From NCBI GenBank assembly GCA_019633425.1, contig WSUB01000037.1:62001-126000 (forward strand): a DNA stretch of 64,000 bases, written 5' to 3'. Each line of letters opens with the position of its first letter. Within the stretch, counting starts at the first letter, position 1. Below are positions 11,709-23,112 of the stretch, one piece after another. The notes under the pieces were generated by a model. The model saw nothing but the letters and a program-made list of their open reading frames with translations, had not been told where the DNA came from and did no database searches. This DNA is from Tulasnella sp. 424 (lineage: Eukaryota; Basidiomycota; Agaricomycetes; Cantharellales; Tulasnellaceae). Both the position numbers and the translations under genes were made by a program.

Positions 11709-13175
11709 GACTTTATATATGTTTATAGGGTTCGTTGTTGGGGTGGGTATATGATTTTCTTTCCTGTGGCAAGTCGTGAATTGACGGGAGCCGAAGGGGG
11801 GGCTGGTCGTCGAAAGCGTACAGGGCGTTTAATTGGGCAGTCCGAGTCGAAATATGGGGAGGGGCGCGGGACGAAAGTCTCCGGCGACTTGACCCGTGGA
11901 ATTCAGAATCGCGAAAGGTAACCGGTAGACGGAGTTCCCATATCCATGCATTCACCCATGCACATGACAGCTTGGCTCCATACGAAAGAATGTTGTCATC
12001 GGGAGAAACGCAGTAGGATGCTTCTTTTTTTCGAGAGTTCCTATGGCTTTTGACTCCTCGAAACGTACCACTCGGCTAAGTCGAAAACCGAGCCTCCCTA
12101 CCCTGACCTCCTTCTATTCATGTGCATGGGCGTCGTCCGAACAAACCCCTTGTCGATATGTTTCGAGTCTGCTTGGCGTTTTTGTCGACATCAACGACAT
12201 TCCAACCGTTCTGATGGACGATGGGAAAGAAACCCGGCCATTCGAGCTGCGGCCGCTGCACGGGAGCATCGATACGGATCCACAAACGATCTCTCCCAAG
12301 TCTGATTTGCTCCCTTTTGGCTGCCAGTTGTCCCTTTGGTACCCGAGTCGCGTTGCTGGAGGGTTGGAAGGCCTGACTGTCGGATGATGCCGCTCCAATA
12401 GAAAAAAATGGGGGAGAGGGACGTCCTGGCGGGTCAGTTAGGATCAACAAGCGAGACGATTGTGGTGGTTATAGAGCTTATTTTGCGCAATGGAGGAACC
12501 AACGGTTGGGTATATCTTTCACTATCGTTCCGCTTGTCTCCGTTTTGAATTCAAAAAGTGTCCCAAAGCCTCTGGGCACAGGCATTCGGAGCTCCGTCCA
12601 GTCTCGCGAGCAGGGCCCAACGATCCTCGCCATTTTGGAAGGGAAGCAAGATACAGACAAGAGTCAGGACAACCTCCCGTGTGCTATTAAAGCATCATCT
12701 CTCGTTCGAAGCTCGCCATGTTCTTTAGCTTCGGAATTCCTTTGCCCAGATTTCTCAAGCTGAAGGGGGTTGCGTAATCCCGATTTCCAAAGCAAAATTA
12801 TCGAGCACCCTTCGAATATTACTCTTTCAAGTAAGAGAACGTACGGATCTTGAGTTCGATGAGACAGCGAGGCGCGCTGCAGCCAATCGTCAATGCCGCT
12901 TGCTTGTTGAGGCGTGGGGTTCCGCGTAATTCGTCTTACGCTGCTGACCAACCTCACCCTGGCTGAGCTTTTGTAAGGTCCCAGGCCCTCAGAGCGTAAG
13001 CACTCATTGGTCATATTCGAGTCTGCTCACTAACCCCCCTGGAGCCCCAGGATGTTATATAGTGTTAGACTGACGACCCGAAAGTGGCATCCAAACTCCC
13101 ACATACCTTCAACACTTCGCCCTCTCTCGACTCTTATACTACTTCCTCGAGCGTCGACAAAGAACGAACTATCAA
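11709..13175. other. Long intergenic region before the oxidoreductase array
   Basis: Nearly 1.5 kb. The last ~300 bases are the promoter of the first array gene. Between about 12050 and 12700 both strands have open frames up to about 110 codons; a minus-strand frame at 12118-12450 and a short one at 12478-12633 (MARIVGPCSRDWTELRM) look slightly protein-like but match nothing I know and cannot be joined by convincing splice sites. They may be remnants of a decayed gene. Confidence 0.35.
12893..13062 (+). promoter_or_regulatory. Promoter of array gene 1: CCAAT, CTGCTCACTAA and TATA-like elements
   Basis: CCAATCGT at 12893-12900, CTGCTCACTAA at 13023-13033 and TTATATAG at 13055-13062, 114 bases before the ATG. 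The same three elements in the same order precede genes 2 and 4 of the array, so the layout is conserved among paralogues. Confidence 0.55.
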
Positions 13176-14673
13176 ATGGCCGCCAAGAAGAACATCGTGA
13201 TCCTCGGTGCAGGTGAGTACAGACTATCTCAACGATGCGTGACGCCTTAGCGCCGGAGGGGCTCATTGTGTACACGTGCAGGAACCGCTGGTATAATGAC
13301 CGCCCAAGGTCTTTCAAAGGACCTCAATCCTAACGAGTGGTCCATTCAGCTCGTCTCTGATCGCCCATTCCACCTTCACTACCTCGCTCGTAAGTCGTTC
13401 ATCCGTTCCCGATGCAGCTCTACGACAGGCAGAAACACCTGACCGACGCCAAATGTTCCCGTCCCTGTCTAGTCCTCCGAGTACTCATCACCGACGACGG
13501 AGGGTTCACCAAAACAGCCATCAACCCACTCGATCGCGTCTTCGAACCCGGACGCGCCGGAGAAGTCGTCATCGGCAACGCTACCAGCGTTCAAGACGGC
13601 GTCGTCAACTTGGAAGACGGTCGTCAGCTTCGTTACGATTACTTGGTCTTGGCTACCGGTACCAGCTGGGGAGGACCGTTAGCGTTCCCGAAGAACGTCG
13701 AGGACAAGGACAAGTGGATCACGGAATGGAGGGAGAAGTTCAGAAAGGCGAATGACATCGTGATCTTGGGTGGCGGCGCCGTTGGAATCGGTAAGCTTTC
13801 TTTCTTTCTTTTTTTTCGTTCTCCCAAACGAGTACCCGGCGGCTAACGGTATCCTCGACTGTCGTGGCATGTAGAGCTGGCAGGAGAGCTCAAGCACTAC
13901 TACCCGAATAAGAACGTCACCCTCGTTCAGAACGACCAGCTCCTCTTGAACAGTACATACCCCGACAAGTTCCGGACTCGAGTAGGGGAGAAGTGGAAGA
14001 GCTTGGGCGTCAATGTCGTTACTGGTGATCGCGCGACCATCCCAGAAGGAGAATACACCTCCATCACCACCGACAAGGGCAGGACGATCAAGGCAGACCT
14101 TGTTGTAAGTGACCCTCCTACGAATGTCCCATTTTTACCCCCAATTCTCACTCGCATTCTCTCTTTGTGGGTAGGTTCCAACATGGGGAGGTCACCGCAA
14201 CACCGATTTCCTCAAATCCTTCGACTCGACCATCGTCACCCCACAGGGCAACATTCGAATCTTGCCATCTTTTAGGGTTCCCCTAAGCAACGGCAACACT
14301 AACGTTTATGCCGTCGGAGACGTCATCGATTGGGCCGAACAGAAGCAAGTCGCAAAGGTCGCTGGTCACGTTGCCGTCATCGTGCCCAATATCTTGGCAG
14401 CGATCAAAAATCAACAACCTCCTAAAGTGTATAAAGGCGGTATTGGTAAGCACAAATTTGATTAACATTTTCTGGCAACCAGGTCGTCCTTTATTCTGAC
14501 TTCGATGTGGCTGGCTCTTTTCAGAGGGAATCATACTTCCAGCCGGTCCAAGAGCCGGCGCCGGCTACCTGCCATTCCTCTGGGGTATTATCCTTGGGGA
14601 CTTCTTCTCTGCTATGATCAAGAGCAAGACTCTCTTCGTCTCTCTTGCCCAGACGGTCACGCGGTATACTTGA
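13176..14673 (+). CDS. AIF/FSP1-like FAD-dependent NAD(P)H oxidoreductase, array gene 1
   Basis: Pyridine nucleotide-disulfide oxidoreductase-fold protein of the AIFM2/FSP1 (AMID) type, expected to bind FAD and pass electrons from NAD(P)H to quinones. Six exons (13176-13212, 13282-13389, 13473-13790, 13875-14104, 14175-14445, 14525-14673) add to 370 codons plus stop. Motifs: FAD Rossmann GAGTAGI near residue 12 (split by intron 1), YDYLVLATGT, the NAD(P)H Rossmann ILGGGAVGIELAGEL, and NVYAVGDVIDW that holds FAD. A hydrophobic C-terminal stretch (LPFLWGIILGDFFSAMIK) may touch membrane. No N-terminal myristoylation glycine is present, unlike human FSP1. Founder-like member, about 1.4 kb from the duplicated genes downstream. 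Confidence 0.87.
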
Positions 14674-16081
14674 GGGCATTGCTATGGAGAGTTGCGTTTG
14701 TCTTCCGAAATTATTCCAATCCTTCCCTTCCTACATGTACTATTTATTCCTCGCATGTGTAATGGCGTCCGTTTCGCCGTATAGGGCTTAATTTCATGGC
14801 ATTCTTCCCATCAGTTCCACTATATTTCTTTGTGGAGGTTAAGTAGGTGATTTTGACCATTCCAACCGACTCGGTAGCAGGGTACCGAACAAACATACCG
14901 AACGGGAACTCTGTGCACAAAACCCTTGCTACATATATGCATTGGCTCAGCAAAAAGCTGCCGCTGGTGGATTGTTATGTTCGCCCGAGGTTTTGCTAGT
15001 GGTCGATCGGACTCGATCCTGGGGTCGGGGTCTGAGTTGTCTTGGTCCCCAGCGGGAAGAGACATTGCGTGGGGGATTGTGACTTCGAGGGATTTTCTGT
15101 CCATTTCGAAGCCAGAGGTCGTCGAATAAGTCGTAACGCGAATTCGGCATGGCCGCTCATACAGGTTAATGGGACTTCAACACATGAGGAACAGTGTGGA
15201 CCGCCCGCATCAGAAATCCTATGGCTCGTTATCTCCGATCCCATTAGGCTTACATATACGGAGGGCACTGGTGAGGTGGACAAGCGAAGTCGAACTTCGA
15301 AATTCAACTCCTCCACGGCCCTCCCGCCTTCGGCAGAGACTGGACGATACGTCTTTGTCGTCGAAAATGTGGGGCGAATGTTCACTTCCCTTGACCCTGC
15401 TCGTGCAGTCGATCAACAATGAGCGTGTGCATGCATTGGGTTCGTTCGCTGATGCAATGTGAGCTTGTACAGTAAACACGATGAAAACGCGTCGGCGTAC
15501 TAGGGCCAATGCAACCGGTCGTGGCGCGATTACAATGCAAACGCAACGCCGAGTGTAACATTGGCCAACAGGTTGTGCACGAAAATATTTCAACAGGCGA
15601 CGTCGATCCGATTAGAAGCTGTCTCGCAAGGAAATAAGGCAGGGACATGGCCTGGGAGACTGGAGCGCGAGAATTTCGCTCATCACGAAAAGCTAGATTA
15701 ACATAATTCCGCTTAGTTAAAACGAATATTCAAACGGTGGCTCTCTTCTCACATTTCGCAAAAGTCTAGACTGACATTCGGTGAACAGTCCTTCCCAGCC
15801 AATCGTCGTCCGTGAATCATCGTGGAGGCGTGGGACGCAGCCTTCGAGGCGTAATATCGGCTTACGCGCACGATTACTAAGTCTACCCCTGAGTTCACGT
15901 TTTGTCAGTGCCTAGCAAAAGGCGTCAGCACATTTGGGTCAGAGCCCAGTCTGCTCACTAAAGTTCTAAAAGTCCCATATATAGCCTTCAAATACCGACT
16001 GAACAGAACAACGCACACTCACATTGAACCCTCTCTCCTCTCTTCGAACAACCGCAAGTCCATTGCATTTAGAACGATCTG
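14674..16081. other. Intergenic spacer between array genes 1 and 2
   Basis: About 1.4 kb. Open frames at 15040-15660 occur on both strands at once and match no family, so I do not call a gene. From about 15660 onward the sequence is the promoter side of gene 2 and is alignable by eye with 20612-21054. Confidence 0.45.
15799..15984 (+). promoter_or_regulatory. Promoter of array gene 2
   Basis: CCAATCGT at 15799-15806, CTGCTCACTAA at 15951-15961 and CATATATAG at 15976-15984, 98 bases before the ATG. A GGCGTCAGCA string at about 15921 recurs before gene 4. Confidence 0.55.
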
Positions 16082-17582
16082 ATGGCACTCAAGAAAAATA
16101 TTGTTATCCTTGGTGCCGGTAAGGAAACCCCCCACGACATTAATGATGAGAATCTCCGTCGTCGTGCCACGTGCTTACCAAATCTTGCGCTCTCTCTTCA
16201 ACGTGCAGGCAGTGCGGGTATCACAACCGCCCAAAATCTCTCAAAAGCTCTAGACCCAAACGAATGGTCAATCCAGCTAGTATCCGATCGCCCATTCCAT
16301 CTTCATTACATAGCTCGTAAGCGCAGGACCCATCTTTCAGCGCTGGGCGAAACTAACTAAAAGCCGCCGGCGTCTCGCATCCCATGCTCAGTTCTCCGGG
16401 TCCTCGTCACAGAGGATGGTGGGCTCGCCGAGAAGGCTATCAATCCACTCGACCGAATCTTCCAACCCGGACGGCCTGGTGAGGTGGTCGTCGGCAACGC
16501 CACCAGCGTTCAAGACGGTGTCGTGAACCTTGAAGATGGCCGTCAACTCCCTTACGACTATCTTGTCATCGCAACCGGAACAACTTGGGCTGGGCCGCTA
16601 ACGTTCCCCAAGTCCATTGATGGCAAGGATAAGTGGATCGCGGACTGGAGAGAAAGGTTTAGAACTGCCAACGACATCGTAATTCTAGGCGGTGGTGCAG
16701 TTGGAATTGGTGCGTTGTCAATTTCAGGCTCTCAGCCGTTATATGAGACGGGCGACATCCTGATTAGTTGCGATGTTGACATGCAGAATTATCTGGAGAG
16801 CTCAAGCATTACTACCCCGACAAGAACGTCACCCTTATTCATGGCGATTCGCTTCTCATGAACACGACCTACCCAGACAAGTTCCGCACACGCGTTGCAG
16901 ACAAATGGAAAGCAATGGGCGTCAATCTCATCCTCGGGGATCGTGCTTCTGTCCCACAAGGAGAATATACTACTATTACTACCGAAAAGGGCAGGGCGAT
17001 AAAAGCAGATCTTGTGGTGAGTCGAATATAGCATTGCTTCCTAGCTCTTCAAGCACCGACTAGACTTTATTCGTTTCCCATTAGGTCCCAACATGGGGTG
17101 GTCGCCGAAATACAGAATTTCTCAAGTCATTCGACTCCACTATCGTTACCGCTGAGGGTAACATTCGCGTCTTGCCAACCCTTCGAGTTCCCTTGAGCAA
17201 CGGCAAGATCAACGTGTATGCTGTCGGAGATGTTATTGACTGGCCAGAGCAAAAGCAAGTTGCTAAAGTCCCAAAACATGTTGGCGTCGTTGTGCCCAAC
17301 ATCCTAGCATCCATCAAGGGCCAGCAAGCACCCAAAGTTTATGGCGGGTTTATCGGTGAGTCGTGGTGGTTTCTAAAGATACGCAAGGATAACTCATGCT
17401 GAGTTGTTTTCGGTTTGGTTCCTTCTCCGGCAGAGGGGATCTTACTCCCAGCGGGTCCAACGGCTGGAATCACGTACCTCCCCTTCCTGTGGGGTATCAT
17501 TCTTGGAGACTGGATTTCGTCCTTCCTCAAGTCCAAGACATTGTTTGTTCAGAAAGCTCAGGCCCTGACTGGTTATGCATGA
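16082..17582 (+). CDS. AIF/FSP1-like oxidoreductase, array gene 2 (A type)
   Basis: Same six-exon plan as gene 1. Starts MALKKNIVILGAG, with intron 1 inside the first GxGxxG (GAGSAGI after splicing). It keeps YDYLVIATGTTW, ILGGGAVGIELSGEL, NVYAVGDVIDWPEQKQ and the hydrophobic C-terminal LPFLWGIILGDWISSFLK. It ends KAQALTGYA, a tail shared with gene 4 and different from genes 3 and 5, so I label it A type. No frameshift or stop was seen; all splice junctions are canonical. Expected NAD(P)H:quinone-type activity by family; substrate unknown. Confidence 0.85.
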
Positions 17583-18097
17583 GAATGCGATCAGAACGCC
17601 TGCCTTGTCACTCAGCATCTTTTCCTACCATGCCCCTCGATACTACTTATGCTTTTCAATGCACGTGTAACATACGGACTCTCCAATATACCCATACAAT
17701 AAAGATTTCGATATGGTAAAATGCTTGATTCAAACCCAAAGCGGTCTGCCAGGCTGGGAACTCACGCAGGTCGGCCACCTGCGTGGCGATACCAGGGATC
17801 CCCGAGGCTTGCGGTCCTTATATTGGCTCAGAAGTAGGGACGCAATAAAAATACCAGTCGCCAGGGTTGGGCGCCATCTTCTGCTGACAAGATGATATGT
17901 CAGCAATCCGTACTCGCGTAATTTCCGCTGACATGGCGCGATCGACGGACGAATCTGATTGGCTGAAGCTTGAATTGCTTACCGAAGATGGCAATCCGGC
18001 ACGAACCGGCGGTAGACAAACAGGAGGCTTCTGATATCAGGAGTTCTGGATTTCCTGTTCTTTTCCGTACCCTCTCCCATTGTTGCATCTTCCGGTC
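17583..18097. other. Spacer between array genes 2 and 3
   Basis: About 500 bases. Contains GTCAGCAATC at 17899-17908 and CTGATTGG (inverted CCAAT) at 17955-17962, both repeated before gene 5 (22852-22861 and 22911-22918). No TATA-like box is obvious here, while gene 5 has TATAAAG at 23024-23030. Confidence 0.5.
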
Positions 18098-19541
18098 ATG
18101 AGCTTAAAGAAAAATATCGTGGTCGTTGGTGCAGGTAATGCATTTTTGTATTGAACCTTGGTATTGTAGTTGACAAAAAAGCACCCAACGCGTATGTCAG
18201 GCTCCGCTGGCATCCTCACAGCCCAAGGTCTTTCCAAGGCCCTCAACCCAGCTGAATGGTCGATCCAGCTCGTATCAAACCGTCAGTTTCACGTTCACTA
18301 CGTCTCGAGTGAGTTGATAGCTGTCAGTGAGCTTGGAAATTCGAACGGCTAATGTTCCCGTCCCGCCTCAGTGCTCCGGGTTCTAATCACGGATGAAGGT
18401 GATCTAGCCCCCAAATCCCTCAATCCCTTGGACAAAGTGTTTGAGTCCGGAAAACCGGGCGAGGTTGTCTTTGGTGAAGTAGTCAGCGTGGAGGACGGAG
18501 CTGTGAATCTTGACGATGGGAAGAAGCTCTCGTACGACTATCTTGTAATTGCCTCGGGTACGACTTGGGCAGGGCCTTTAACTATCCCGAAGGCAGTGGA
18601 AGAAAAGGACAAATGGATTGTGGAGTGGAGGGAGAAGTTTGCCAAAGCGAATGACGTCGTCATTCTCGGCGGAGGGGCTGTAGGAACAGGTGCGTCTTTA
18701 CGAAAGGTTCTCGCTGTTGGCTATTGGGCATCAATAACGGAGCCCTTGACTTCACTCAGAGCTAGCAGGCGAACTAAAACACTACTATCCTAATAAGCAC
18801 GTCACGCTGATTCATGCTGAGGAGGAACTATTGAACGCCACATACCCTCCCAAATTCCGCAAGACGGTTACTGCAAACCTCAAGAGCTACGGCGTCAACG
18901 TCATCCTAGACGACAAAGCTACGATTTCAACTGAGCCGTATACAAGTGTTACGACTGAGAAAGGCCAAAATGTTGCTGCAGACCTCGTGGTATGGAACAT
19001 CTTCCCTTTAGAGAATGGCATTCTCTGATTGCACATTATGGTTGCCTCTTAGGTGCCGACTTGGGGAGGGCGACGAAATACCGAATACCTCAAGTCGTTC
19101 GACTCCACAATCCTCACTCCGGAAGGCAATGTTCGCGTCCTCCCATCCCTTCGAGTTCCTCTCAGCAGTGGCAAGACGAACGTGTATGCCGCAGGAGACG
19201 TCATCAACTGGGACGAGCAGAAGCAGCTGGCCAAAGTTCCAGCCCACACCGGTATTGTGGTAGCCAACATCCTTGCGTCGATTCAGGGAAAGCCTGCTGC
19301 AAAGACATACAAGGGCGCACCCATGGGTGAGTCGCGCTTCACGAAGACCATTATGCAACTAGCGAGTAATTATCTAATTCTGCAAACTGTAGAGGTATTG
19401 TTGTTGCCTGCAGGTCCCACAAAGGGTGCAGCATATTTTGGGATTCTTTGGGGCCTTATTTTTGGCAACTGGGTTACGTCGCTGATCAAGAGCAAGACCC
19501 TCTTCGTCTGGTTGGCCCAGCAAACAACGAGGTATTCCTGA
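18098..19541 (+). CDS. AIF/FSP1-like oxidoreductase, array gene 3 (B type)
   Basis: Six exons, start MSLKKNIVVVGAG. Motifs: GAGSAGILTAQGLSKAL, YDYLVIASGTTW (ATG-type motif as ASG), ILGGGAVGTELAGEL, NVYAAGDVINWDEQKQ and the C-terminal hydrophobic YFGILWGLIFGNWVTSLIK, ending TLFVWLAQQTTRYS. The B type differs from the A type by VEDGAVNLDDGK in place of VQDGVVNLEDGR, KFRKTVTANLKSYGVNV, and the AQQTTRY end. Reading frame is intact. Lies about 500 bases after gene 2, same strand, with its own promoter-like elements. Confidence 0.85.
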
Positions 19542-21054
19542 GAAGACGCTTGACTCGAACTTCCTGTGTAGCTTTAGCCCGCAGCTGTAATTGATGATGG
19601 AACGAGACAACCTTTTGCAGCAGTTTGCAGAAAGGATGACACTCGCGGATGAAAAATAATATAAAAGAAAGGAATCGGGGAAGGAGTCCCGTTTGGTTCC
19701 GGGTGTTGGTGTCCTTCGAGGCTGCCACCCCAAAAAGGTGTGACCGTAACGTCAGACCAGTCACTATTTGTCAAATTTGGGCTTAGATCGGCGTCGTGGA
19801 TCAATATATAAGGTAAAATACTAGTGGAAAGGTCTTTCGCTCATCTGGATGGGCTAGGGGCGTCCGTGCACAACGGTAGTGAATTTTGAGCAGAAGACTC
19901 TGTGATTACAAACTATCCATATACACGATATTCTCAACTCTGCTCAATCATGAGTGTATGGTAGATGTTTAAGCTGGGCGGGGTCAAGGTGGGCGAGTTT
20001 CCGATGACTCACCATTAAGGCTCAAATCGGCATCTTGAATTCGGTGCTGGAAATCCCCGGTGGATGCAGTAGAGACATGGGGGAGGTCAAAGTTAGCGAT
20101 CGGGTTGCTCGGGAGCAGCTGTTACTGTCATCGCCTATGCGTTAGCGATAGTCGTGGTGGGGAGATTTCCGTTGCAATTTCAACGTCGCCATCGTTTGTG
20201 GCAGTCGTTATTATCCGGTCAGCGATAACGAGAGGGAGATGATTAGAAAAGAGTTGGAGAGGGACGAAAAGACACTCGAGCTCAGATTGCCGCGTTGTAC
20301 GTGGTATTTCCCTTTTCGAGGGGGGAGGGGGACGAAAGATACCAAAACTGACCGGCGCCCGATACCGACCCCAATTCCTATTCTCTCAATTCTCTTTTTT
20401 CTCTCTCCTGAGTGTCATCATTTATGCAAATCACTGTAATCGAATACATGTAGGAGAGCGTGGTTTGATTCATGGTTAGAATGGGGTCTCTGAGAAGGAT
20501 CGGCTGAGTGTTACCTAGTTGACATACAACCTGTGTACGAACAAGCGTATTCTGGTGTATAACATCGATCTGTTTGGAAGTAGCTTCGCAACCATATTTG
20601 CGGCCAGAGAGACGAGCGCGCAGGAAATTTCGCTCCTAACGTATGGGCTAGATCTACATAATCCCTCTTAGTAAAAACGAATTCCCCGACTTGATTTCTC
20701 CTCGCATTCATAAGGTATTCGGTCGGAAGTCCGAAGCTTAGGTTACTCCCAGCCAATCGTAGTCCGTGGTGATCTGCGGAGGCCTAGAAGTTAAATCCTC
20801 CCAGTCCTCCCAGCGTAATATCGCTTACGCATAATGACCAAGTCTCCCCCTGGTTCACGTTCTATCAATTCTTGGCACAAGAGGCGTCAGCAAATTTGGT
20901 AAGAGCACAAGCTGCTCACTAACTTCGCAAGTCCCATAGCATTTTATATACCAACTGAACAATGAAACCGGGGAGGACAGGAAACTCATACTCGCATCGA
21001 ACACATTCTCCTCTCTGCAAACAATTACAAGTCCCTTACATTTAGAACGCTCCG
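19542..21054. other. Spacer between the two duplicated units
   Basis: About 1.5 kb with no supportable gene; short open frames on both strands match nothing. The part after about 20612 is the duplicated promoter side of gene 4. Confidence 0.5.
20753..20952 (+). promoter_or_regulatory. Promoter of array gene 4
   Basis: CCAATCGT at 20753-20760, CTGCTCACTAA at 20912-20922 and TTTATATA at about 20943-20950, near 105 bases before the ATG. Third instance of the conserved layout. Confidence 0.55.
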
Positions 21055-22563
21055 ATGTCTCCCAAGAATAACATTGTTATCATAGGCGCTGGTGAGAAAC
21101 CCCCCATGATACTGATGACTGCGAACCTCCGCCGCGACTGCAGATGCTTACCTCCTTTTTTTTTTTTTGCGCGCTCTCTTCAACGTGCAGGCAGTGCGGG
21201 TGTCATGACCGCCCAAAATCTCTCAAAAGCTCTAGACCCAAACGAATGGTCAATTCAGCTACTGTCCGATCGCCCATTCCATCTTCATTACATAGCTCGT
21301 AAGCGCAGGACCCATCTCTCAGCGCTGAGCAAAACCAACTAAAGCCCCCGGCATCTCGCATCCCATGGCTCAGTTCTCCGGGTTCTCGTCACAGAGGAAG
21401 GTGGGTTCGCCGAGAAGGCTATCAATCCACTCGACCGAATCTTCCAACCCGGACGTCCTGGAGAGGTGGTCGTCGGCAACGCCACCAGCGTTCAAGACGG
21501 TGTCGTGAACCTTGAAGATGGCCGTCAACTCCATTACGACTATCTTGTTATCGCCACCGGAACAACTTGGGCTGGGCCGCTAGCGTTCCCCAAGTCCATT
21601 GATGGCAAGGATAAGTGGATTGCAGACTGGAGGGAAAAGTTCAGAACTGCCAACGATATCGTAATTCTCGGCGGTGGTCCAGTTGGAGTTGGTGCGTCGT
21701 AGATTTATGCTCTCAAGCTCAAGTCGTCACATGTGACAGGCGGGATTCTAACTGCTCGCCCTGTAGAATTATCCGGAGAGCTCAAGCATTACTACCCGAA
21801 CAAGAACATCACCCTTATTCATGGTTATGGGTTTCTCATAAACACGACGTACCCAGACAGGTTCCGCACACGCGTAGCAGAGAGATGGAAAGCAATGGGT
21901 GTCAATCTCATCCTTGGCGATCGTGCTTCTGTCCCACAAGGAGAATACACTACCATCACCACCCAAAAGGGCAGAACAATAAAATCAGACCTTGTGGTAA
22001 GCCAAACGTTGCGCTGTTTCCTGGCTCCTCAAACACAGGCTAGACTTTCTTCCCTTCTTGTTAGGTTTCAACGTGGGGTAGTCGCCGAAATACAGCTTTC
22101 CTGAAGTCCTTCGACCCCACCATCGTGACCTCTGAGGGTAACATTCGTGTCTTGCCAACTCTTCGAGTTCCCTTGAGCAACGGCAAGACCAACGTATACG
22201 CTGTCGGAGATGTTATTGACTGGCCAGAGCAAAAGCAAGCTGCCAAAATCCAATACCATGTTGGCGTCGTAGTGCCAAATATTCTAGCATCCATTAAAGG
22301 TCAGAAGCCTCCCAAGATTTATGGCGGAATGTTCGGTGAGTCGTGTTGTTTTGTCGATTGAGCATCGGAGCAGCTCACACCGGGTTGATTTTGGGTTGGT
22401 TCCTTCTCCGACAGAGGCGATCTTGCTCCCAGCGGGTCCAAAGGCTGGAATAATGTACCTGCCTTTCCTCTGGGGTATCATTCTTGGAGACTGGATTTCG
22501 TCCATTATCAAGGCCAAGACGCTGTTGGTTCACAAAGCTCAGGCCCTGACTGGCTACGCATGA
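21055..22563 (+). CDS. AIF/FSP1-like oxidoreductase, array gene 4 (A type, diverged)
   Basis: Starts MSPKNNIVIIGAG; same exon plan as gene 2 and same KAQALTGYA end. It has changes at places kept in its sisters: ILGGGPVGV instead of GGGAVGI in the NAD(P)H Rossmann motif, VSTWGSRRNTAF instead of VPTWGGRRNT, and a Tyr-Gly-Phe near the start of exon 4. The frame is still open through all exons, so it is probably expressed, but the Ala-to-Pro change in the nucleotide loop could lower cofactor binding. A long T tract sits in intron 1 (about 21160-21170). Confidence 0.83.
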
Positions 22564-23112
22564 GGATGTGGCCACAACCCCTGCCTTGTTATTTAACGTA
22601 CTTTTCTTCCATGCCTGATTATTCCTTTAGACGTACATGTGCCATGCTCTCTCTCTTATATACTTCTTCTGCATAGATATTGACATTGTAAAATGCTTCT
22701 TCTAACCCCGGGTGGTCTGGCGCCTTCGGAAGTCGGACAATTTGCTTGGCAATCTCAGGGACCCTGGCGGCTCGTGCCGGTCAAGATCATTGACGCCAAA
22801 AATACTTCCACTCGGACCTCCACCCGGGCTGACGATCGAGCCCGATGATGAGTCAGCAATCTATCCTCGTATCCTGCCTGCCGACATGACGCAGATCGGC
22901 AGAAAGATATCTGATTGGTTGGAGCTAGAGCATTATTCCGAAAGAGGAAATCACCGGGCGAGTCGAAGCCATGCACAAAACGGCCCAACCGGGTGACGTG
23001 CAACGAGCCCGGGGGTTCCGCTGTATAAAGCTTGGGTGTTATCTCTTAAGTTCTCCGCCATCTCTCCCTGTAAACTTGGGCTCTCCCTATTACTCTTCCT
23101 CCCTACTTTGTC
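22564..23112. other. Spacer between array genes 4 and 5
   Basis: About 550 bases with the promoter of gene 5: GTCAGCAATC at 22852-22861, CTGATTGG at 22911-22918 and TATAAAG at 23024-23030, 83 bases before the ATG. No gene seen. Confidence 0.5.

Larger units (their letters stand above)
15660..20611 (+). repeat. Segmental duplication unit 1 (array genes 2 and 3)
   Basis: Unit of about 5 kb holding one A-type gene (2) followed by one B-type gene (3). It matches the downstream unit starting near 20612: start codons are offset by 4,973 (gene 2 to 4) and 5,015 bases (gene 3 to 5). The match begins upstream of the promoters, for example GCTAGATTAACATAAT near 15690 against GCTAGATCTACATAAT near 20648. 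Borders are approximate. Confidence 0.75.

Noticed and set aside
15042..15648. Overlapping 90-130 codon frames between array genes 1 and 2
   Set aside because: Open on both strands with no recognisable motif; likely a chance effect of base composition.
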